Below the pieces are notes generated by a model. The model saw only the letters and a program-made list of their open reading frames with translations. It searched no databases and was not told the origin of the DNA. The position numbers and the translations under genes were made by a program. A DNA stretch of 11,169 bases. It comes from Deltaproteobacteria bacterium. Lineage in GTDB: Bacteria > Desulfobacterota > BSN033 > UBA1163. Shown here in pieces: positions 7,141 to 11,169 of the stretch (its first letter is position 1; every line of letters starts with the position of its first letter). The stretch spans positions 1 through 11,169 of the forward strand of contig VGSD01000049.1 in assembly GCA_016875155.1 (NCBI GenBank), read 5' to 3'.

Positions 7141-7602
7141 ATGGCCCTTACGACATTCGGAGCGATTATGGGATTTGCCGCAGAAATGGTGGGTCAGTCC
7201 GGGAATATTTACCGGAACCTGGTCCAGCAGGCCAAGGAACATGGCCTGAAAGAGACATTACAAGCCTTATCAGCAGAAGAGACTAAAAACCATTCCCTCA
7301 TGGAGAAGACACGGCGGGAGAATGTGACGGAGATGATCCTGGAGCCCATTGCCGGATTTCAAAAGGAAGACTATGAAATCGATTTAAAGACAGAAGAGCG
7401 CATGGAAGATGGGGATCTTGTCAGGATCGCTTTGGCCCTTGAGGAGAGGGAGAAGAGATTCTTCAGCGATGCCTCCTCCAAGCTTCCCCTTCCGGAAGCA
7501 GCGAGGATTTTTCGCAAAATCGCCCTGAGAAAGCAGGAAAATATTACCAGACTCCAGAACCTCGGATTGAATCAAACTTTAAAGAAAAGCATTTCAGCTT
7601 AG
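7141..7602 (+). CDS. Ferritin-like (rubrerythrin-related) domain protein with degenerate metal motifs
   Basis: A predicted all-helical protein of 153 residues arranged as four amphipathic helices (about 6-32, 35-57, 92-112 and 116-140), which resembles the ferritin-like fold of rubrerythrin relatives. Helix 1 contains Y24 in N-I-Y-R-N-L, the usual aromatic position, and helix 2 contains A-E-E-T-K-N-H (45-51). The diiron ligands are poorly kept: the expected Glu before Tyr in helix 1 is Gln/Asn, helix 2 has E47 and H51 separated by three rather than two residues, and helix 4 has K-Q-E-N-I-T where E-x-x-H is normal. It may therefore bind no metal or only one ion. ATG at 7141 is preceded by AAGGAG (7126-7131); an in-frame TTG two codons earlier is less likely. 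It is the last gene of the TRAP-dehydrogenase run, 77 bp after the dehydrogenase. Its job in that pathway is unknown, and the fold assignment rests on pattern only. Confidence 0.7.
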   Translation: MALTTFGAIMGFAAEMVGQSGNIYRNLVQQAKEHGLKETLQALSAEETKNHSLMEKTRRENVTEMILEPIAGFQKEDYEIDLKTEERMEDGDLVRIALALEEREKRFFSDASSKLPLPEAARIFRKIALRKQENITRLQNLGLNQTLKKSISA

Positions 7603-7657
7603 GGCATCCAATTCTCGCGCTCCGGCGAGTTTGAAATTCATGCAAAGGAGAACCCAC

Positions 7658-7873
7658 ATGTCAACCAAACCGAAGATGCCTCACCCAGAACATGAGATAC
7701 ATCTCTGTTTTCTTGAGAATATTGGCTATTTGAGATCACCGGAGTTGCTCGAAATCGGAGTGGATCGAAGAGAAGAGTACAAAAGGCTTGTCAGGGGAGC
7801 CAAATTCATCTGTAAAAAATGCGGTCGTGCTGCAGCGAAAAAGAAAAACCTTTGTGAACCGGAAACATTATGA
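7658..7873 (+). CDS. Small Cys-rich, probable zinc-ribbon protein
   Basis: A 71-residue protein I cannot assign to a named family. Its second half ends in FICKKCGRAAAKKKNLCEP (50-68), giving C52-x-x-C55 and C66, with C17 or one of the nearby histidines (H9, H12, H15) available as a fourth ligand, so a small zinc-binding knuckle is plausible. The middle part has an acidic-to-basic helix (about 28-47) with L-L-E-I-G-V-D-R-R-E-E-Y-K-R. There is no signal peptide or membrane segment, so it should be cytoplasmic. The ATG at 7658 is preceded by AAAGGAG (7644-7650). An earlier in-frame TTG at 7631 lacks a ribosome site. Its 3' end overlaps the likely start of the next gene by 20 bases, implying coupled translation with the membrane protein. 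The arrangement suggests a functional pair, but no function can be stated. Confidence 0.8.
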   Translation: MSTKPKMPHPEHEIHLCFLENIGYLRSPELLEIGVDRREEYKRLVRGAKFICKKCGRAAAKKKNLCEPETL

Positions 7874-10403
7874 TTTAGGAAAGAGGGGCTGGATTCTCAC
7901 GGGCGGTGTGTTTCTCACTTCTTTCAGCCTGATCACCTTTGAGATCACCCTCTCCAGAGTTCTTTCGGTCTTACTCTCTTACCACTATGTTTTCATCATC
8001 CTTTCCTTAACGCTTCTGGGTCTCGGGATGGGAGGCATTTCAGTCCATTTTCTGAGATCAAGAACGTCAAAGAACCATAGCAATTCGATTTCATTAACCT
8101 TTTTCGCTTCCCTCTATTCACTGACAATCTCTTTCTCTATCCTTTTTTTGATCTGGATGGGTTATCTCGGAAACATCCTTTTTTATTGTCTCATCCTGTT
8201 CGTGCCTTTTCTTTTTGCCGGAATGCTCCTGGCAACAGTCTACTCCAGGTATCCCGAAGCGAGCGCAAGAATTTATGGTATGGACCTGATCGGAGGGGCA
8301 GCAGGCTCTATCGGAATCATTCCACTCCTGAACCTGCTGGGAGGGATAAACGCCGCCCTTTTTCTCGGTGTCGTCGCCGCCCTGGCCGCTTTGCTTTTTG
8401 CTCTGACTGAGGCAGAGCGTGTTAAAAAGAAATGGTTTTTGGCCACCGGAAGCTTCCTGGTCCTATCCCTTCTATGGGGAACAAACCTCACTGCCATCTT
8501 CTTGCCCGCCTTACCCATCGGTGAAAACCCGGAGAAGGAGATCCACGATGTCCTTTCCGCACCTTCCTCACATGGGAAGATTGTCGAGACGAGGTGGAGC
8601 GCCTTCGGTCGAACCGATCTGGTCTCTTTCGGCAAGAACGCGGATCACATGGATCTCTATATCGATGGAACCGCAGGCTCCCCCATGTATCAATTCACCG
8701 GAGATATTGATCGTCCCAGGCATGCCATTGACGCTCTGAAAAATAGTTTTCCGGGGTACCTTCCGCTTGCTCATCTCCGTGAGCATGAAAAGGATCACAT
8801 CCTCGTCATAGGACCGGGTGGGGGCAGGGATGTCCTTCTCGCACGCATGGCCGGGTTTCGAAAGATTACAGCGGTCGAAGTGAACAGGGACCTGGTGGAC
8901 ATCGTCCGGGAATATTCAGCCTATAATGGAGACATCTATACGGACACCCAGCGGGTAAGTCTTGTCATTGAAGAGGGACGGCATTTCCTCAGAAGCCGTG
9001 GAGGACGGTATGACATGATTTTCCTCTGTCTTCCAGTAACCCACACCAGCCGAAGCCTCGAGGGATATGCGCTTACGGAAAATTTTTTATTTACGACAGA
9101 ATCCATCCAGGACTATCTGCATCATTTGACCGAGGAGGGGCGGCTTGTAGTGGTGGGACATAACGATGCCGAGATCCTCCGACTCCTCTCCATCTCTCTG
9201 AGTGTTCTTGGTCGGAGAGAGATCGGAACCGTCGAAGCGATGAAGCAAATTTGCATATTGGGTTCTGATCTGTACCCCGTGTTCGTCCTGAAGAAAACTC
9301 CCTTTGGGACAGAGGAAATGTTTCTTGTCTTTCAGGCGATGAGTCAATTTGAACTGGATCCAGGGACCTCTTATTTACCATCCATCGGGCAGACAGGGAT
9401 GCTCAACCCGGCGCTGATGCACCTTGCAAGAGGTGAGATCACGCTTGACCGTTTCATCCATATGGTAAAAGATCAGGGTTATGATATCAGCCCGACCTCG
9501 GACAACAAGCCTTTTTTTTACAAGATTGAGAGAGGCATCCCAGCCCCTGTCTTCCTGGTCTTCTGGCTATCCATGATGATATGGTTTCTCATCATATTGG
9601 TTCCTTTTCTCTTGAGACTGTGTCGTAATTCCGTTCATGGTTCGAGAACCTCACCACGAACGGACTACGACATGTTAAAAATCAATCACTTAGCCGTTCG
9701 TCCTGAGTGTGTCGAAGGACGAATGGCTAATTACGACACAGTCTCTTTGGAGGAAGGGAGGGCTATCCAGGGCAGGAAGGATTCGAGGGGTGGGAAAAGA
9801 TTGGCCCTGAGCACCTGGAAGTCCATTGCCTTCTTCTCGATGCTCGGGATGGGATTTATGTTATGTGAAATCTCCTTTATCCAGAGGTTAACGCTCTTCC
9901 TTGGCCAGCCTACTTTCACCCTCGCGCTTTTAATCTTTTCGTTACTGGGATGGGCGGGATTGGGCAGCTTATGGAGCGGGCGCTTCGGTCCGGAGAGTAT
10001 CAGGAGAGGAATCGCCATTTCCTCCTTAACCGTCATCATCCTCCTTTGCCTCTATGCTTTTCTGCTTCCTCCGCTTCTGGACCAATTCTTAAAGCATACC
10101 CTTGCTCTCCGGGGATTGATTGTTAACCTGATACTGGCTCCTGTAGGCTTTTTCATGGGGCTGCCTTTCCCATTGGGCATAAGATTACTTAAAGAAGGGG
10201 GGATGGGAAACCGTATCCCCTGGATGTGGGGGGTGAATGGGAGCGCTTCGGTTTTGGGATCGGCGATGACCATTCTGATTGCCATCAGTCTCGGATTCAC
10301 CCAAGCGCTTTTGGCCGGTGCGGTCTGTTATCTCATTGTTTTTTTGATATTTGCAAGAGGGTTGATTGCCAAGGAGATCAATCGGCAAAAAAAAGTACAT
10401 TAA
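7854..10403 (+). CDS. Polytopic membrane protein with spermidine-synthase-like SAM-binding domain
   Basis: About 849 residues if started at the GTG at 7854 (weak ribosome site, 20-bp overlap with the previous gene); a TTG at 7788 in the same frame would add 22 residues. An N-terminal block of about six to seven membrane helices (residues 10-220) contains the G-M-D-L-I-G-G-A-A-G-S segment (142-152) typical of membrane-fused spermidine-synthase homologues. A cytoplasmic Rossmann domain follows: ILVIGPGGGRDVL (316-328) is the SAM-binding glycine loop and TAVEVNRDLV (339-348) carries the acidic ribose-binding Glu. The region after R-Y-D-M (385-388) reads L-C-L-P rather than the Asp-containing catalytic loop of true aminopropyltransferases, and E-G-Y-A-L-T-E-N-F-L (403-412) follows. 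The C-terminal block has about six to seven membrane helices with G-F-M-L-C-E-I-S-F-I-Q (667-677). The hydrophilic loop 588-655 contains a 44-residue stretch encoded by a palindromic element. Polyamine synthesis is not supported; the substrate is unknown. Confidence 0.85.
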   Translation: MNRKHYDLGKRGWILTGGVFLTSFSLITFEITLSRVLSVLLSYHYVFIILSLTLLGLGMGGISVHFLRSRTSKNHSNSISLTFFASLYSLTISFSILFLIWMGYLGNILFYCLILFVPFLFAGMLLATVYSRYPEASARIYGMDLIGGAAGSIGIIPLLNLLGGINAALFLGVVAALAALLFALTEAERVKKKWFLATGSFLVLSLLWGTNLTAIFLPALPIGENPEKEIHDVLSAPSSHGKIVETRWSAFGRTDLVSFGKNADHMDLYIDGTAGSPMYQFTGDIDRPRHAIDALKNSFPGYLPLAHLREHEKDHILVIGPGGGRDVLLARMAGFRKITAVEVNRDLVDIVREYSAYNGDIYTDTQRVSLVIEEGRHFLRSRGGRYDMIFLCLPVTHTSRSLEGYALTENFLFTTESIQDYLHHLTEEGRLVVVGHNDAEILRLLSISLSVLGRREIGTVEAMKQICILGSDLYPVFVLKKTPFGTEEMFLVFQAMSQFELDPGTSYLPSIGQTGMLNPALMHLARGEITLDRFIHMVKDQGYDISPTSDNKPFFYKIERGIPAPVFLVFWLSMMIWFLIILVPFLLRLCRNSVHGSRTSPRTDYDMLKINHLAVRPECVEGRMANYDTVSLEEGRAIQGRKDSRGGKRLALSTWKSIAFFSMLGMGFMLCEISFIQRLTLFLGQPTFTLALLIFSLLGWAGLGSLWSGRFGPESIRRGIAISSLTVIILLCLYAFLLPPLLDQFLKHTLALRGLIVNLILAPVGFFMGLPFPLGIRLLKEGGMGNRIPWMWGVNGSASVLGSAMTILIAISLGFTQALLAGAVCYLIVFLIFARGLIAKEINRQKKVH
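9614..9745. repeat. Composite palindromic element inserted in frame within the membrane-protein gene
   Basis: A perfect 17-bp inverted repeat, GAGACTGTGTCGTAATT (9614-9630) and its complement (9729-9745), bounds 132 bp. Inside are two more hairpins. The first spans 9621-9672, with CCGTTCATGGT (9631-9641) facing ACCACGAACGG (9653-9663) and a near-repeat of the outer arm (ACTACGACA) at 9664-9672. The second spans 9690-9730, with TTAGCCGTTCGTCCT facing AGGACGAATGGCTAA and one mismatch. The length is 44 codons and the host reading frame stays open through it, coding for residues about 588-631 of the protein. The inner cores resemble, from memory, small palindromes scattered between genes in many bacterial genomes. 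No transposase is encoded and no clear target-site duplication is visible. Confidence 0.85.
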
Positions 10404-10416
10404 AGAGTTAAAGATA

Positions 10417-11169
10417 TTAGAGCAGAATCTTTTTTTCTCGGTAGGCTTTGAGGTATTCGAGGCAGTATGGGTCTTGATTGATGAGAGTCCTGCCGGCATA
10501 AACGGAGGACATGAGAGCCTGATCCCGGACATCGACAAGAAGCGTATCCAGACCAGCAGCCATGGCCATGGTTAAGAATGTCCGGTTCATCAATTTTCTC
10601 CCCGGGAGTCCCATGCTGATGTTGCTCACCCCACAGATGATATGGGAGTCAATGAATTTTGCTCGGATGTTTTTCATCGTTTCCAGAGTGACCAGGGCCG
10701 CATCAGGCTCAACAGCCACTGACAGAACAAGAATATCGAAGTAAATGTGATCCGGCGGGAGGCCGGCTTCGATCATCCGTTGGAATAGCCTTTCTGCGAT
10801 CACCAACCTTTCTTCAATCGTTCTGGGAATGCCCTGATCGTCCATCAAAAGGACAACGATTTTGCATTTCTTCTCAGAAATGACGGGAAAGAGTTTGTTC
10901 CATTTTTCTTCTTCACCGGAGATGGAATTGAGGATAGGGGGCTCCGGATGGCGGTAGACCGAAAGGCCGACTTTCAGGGCTTCGGGATTGGCGCTGTCGA
11001 GCATCAGCGGGATAGAAACCTCTTTCTGGACAATTTCAACCAACCAGGGTAAATCCTCCACCTCATTGCCGGAAGCGACACCTGCATTGACATCCAGCAC
11101 CTGTGCCCCGCATTCATACTGGATTTTCGCCATTTTCCTGAGAAAGTCTTCATCCCGATTCAGGATGGC
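10417..11169 (-). CDS. Methyltetrahydrofolate (corrinoid-type) methyltransferase, N-terminus cut by window edge
   Basis: A pterin-binding TIM-barrel protein of the MeTr/AcsE-like family, which transfers the methyl group of methyltetrahydrofolate to a corrinoid protein in the Wood-Ljungdahl pathway or in related methyl-transfer systems. The frame is open to the right edge, with 250 residues visible; by comparison with the Moorella enzyme about 16 N-terminal residues are missing, and the internal Met at 11133 is not the true start because the codons before it (N-R-D-E-D-F-L-R-K) match the family. Pterin-site residues are kept: Asp in MLDSAN, Asn in ILNS, Asp in IYFDIL and Asn in GVSNISMG. The family's usual proline after the third of these (D-P-L) is Ile here. 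L-M-N-R-T-F-L-T-M-A-M-A-A-G-L-D is the highly conserved C-terminal signature. It converges on the membrane-protein gene, with only 13 bp between the two stop codons. Confidence 0.9.
   Translation of the reverse strand, partial: AILNRDEDFLRKMAKIQYECGAQVLDVNAGVASGNEVEDLPWLVEIVQKEVSIPLMLDSANPEALKVGLSVYRHPEPPILNSISGEEEKWNKLFPVISEKKCKIVVLLMDDQGIPRTIEERLVIAERLFQRMIEAGLPPDHIYFDILVLSVAVEPDAALVTLETMKNIRAKFIDSHIICGVSNISMGLPGRKLMNRTFLTMAMAAGLDTLLVDVRDQALMSSVYAGRTLINQDPYCLEYLKAYREKKILL

Noticed and set aside
7603..7657. Hairpin CTCGC/GCGAG in the gap before the Cys-rich protein gene as an operon terminator
   Set aside because: The stem is only five base pairs and is not followed by a T-run.
8793..9180. 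Polyamine (aminopropyltransferase) activity of the SAM domain
   Set aside because: The SAM-binding loop is present, but the Asp-containing catalytic loop of spermidine synthases is replaced by L-C-L-P, and the domain is fused to membrane blocks.
10410..10436. Possible intrinsic terminator after the membrane-protein gene
   Set aside because: A 6-bp A/T stem (AAAGAT with ATCTTT) with an 11-nt loop and T-run exists, but it is weak and lies inside the converging methyltransferase gene.

Overview
The window looks like a chromosomal segment of a bacterium with Desulfobacterota ("deltaproteobacterial") character. That placement is an inference from gene content: a tripartite TRAP carboxylate transporter, an iron-type alcohol dehydrogenase, a CoA-acylating semialdehyde dehydrogenase, a corrinoid-type methyltetrahydrofolate methyltransferase, and several short palindromic intergenic repeats. 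No rRNA, tRNA, IS transposase, CRISPR array or phage gene was seen.

Region 1 (1-293) has no gene. It holds three consecutive hairpins (1-106), then an AT-only 24-bp perfect palindrome (199-222) and a near-consensus sigma70-type promoter (TTGACA, 17-nt spacer, TATAAG; 232-260). Region 2 (294-7602) is a run of seven same-strand genes with short gaps: a GntR/FadR (FCD) regulator, the TRAP substrate-binding protein DctP, small permease DctQ, large permease DctM, an iron-containing alcohol dehydrogenase, a methylmalonate-semialdehyde-type dehydrogenase and a degenerate ferritin-like protein. The simplest reading is a catabolic operon. A small hydroxy- or keto-acid would be imported by the Na+-driven TRAP system, a hydroxy group oxidised to the (semi)aldehyde by the Fe-ADH, and the semialdehyde converted to an acyl-CoA by the MmsA-type enzyme, under control of the acid- or metal-sensing regulator. 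3-Hydroxyisobutyrate or 3-hydroxypropionate would fit this enzyme order, but the substrate is not shown by the sequence.

Region 3 (7658-10403) has a 71-residue Cys-rich protein whose end overlaps the start of an ~849-residue membrane protein carrying a spermidine-synthase-like SAM-binding domain between two membrane blocks. Region 4 (10417 to the right edge) is a convergent minus-strand methyltetrahydrofolate methyltransferase, cut at its N-terminus by the window edge.

The most striking observation is a composite palindromic element of 132 bp (9614-9745) lying inside the membrane-protein gene. It has perfect 17-bp inverted ends enclosing two further hairpins, its length is exactly 44 codons, and it is read through in frame as a hydrophilic loop segment between two membrane helices. 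Palindromic repeats of other kinds occur in the DctP-DctQ gap and at the left edge, and a heptamer tandem repeat lies after the dehydrogenase gene, so the genome is probably rich in small dispersed repeats.
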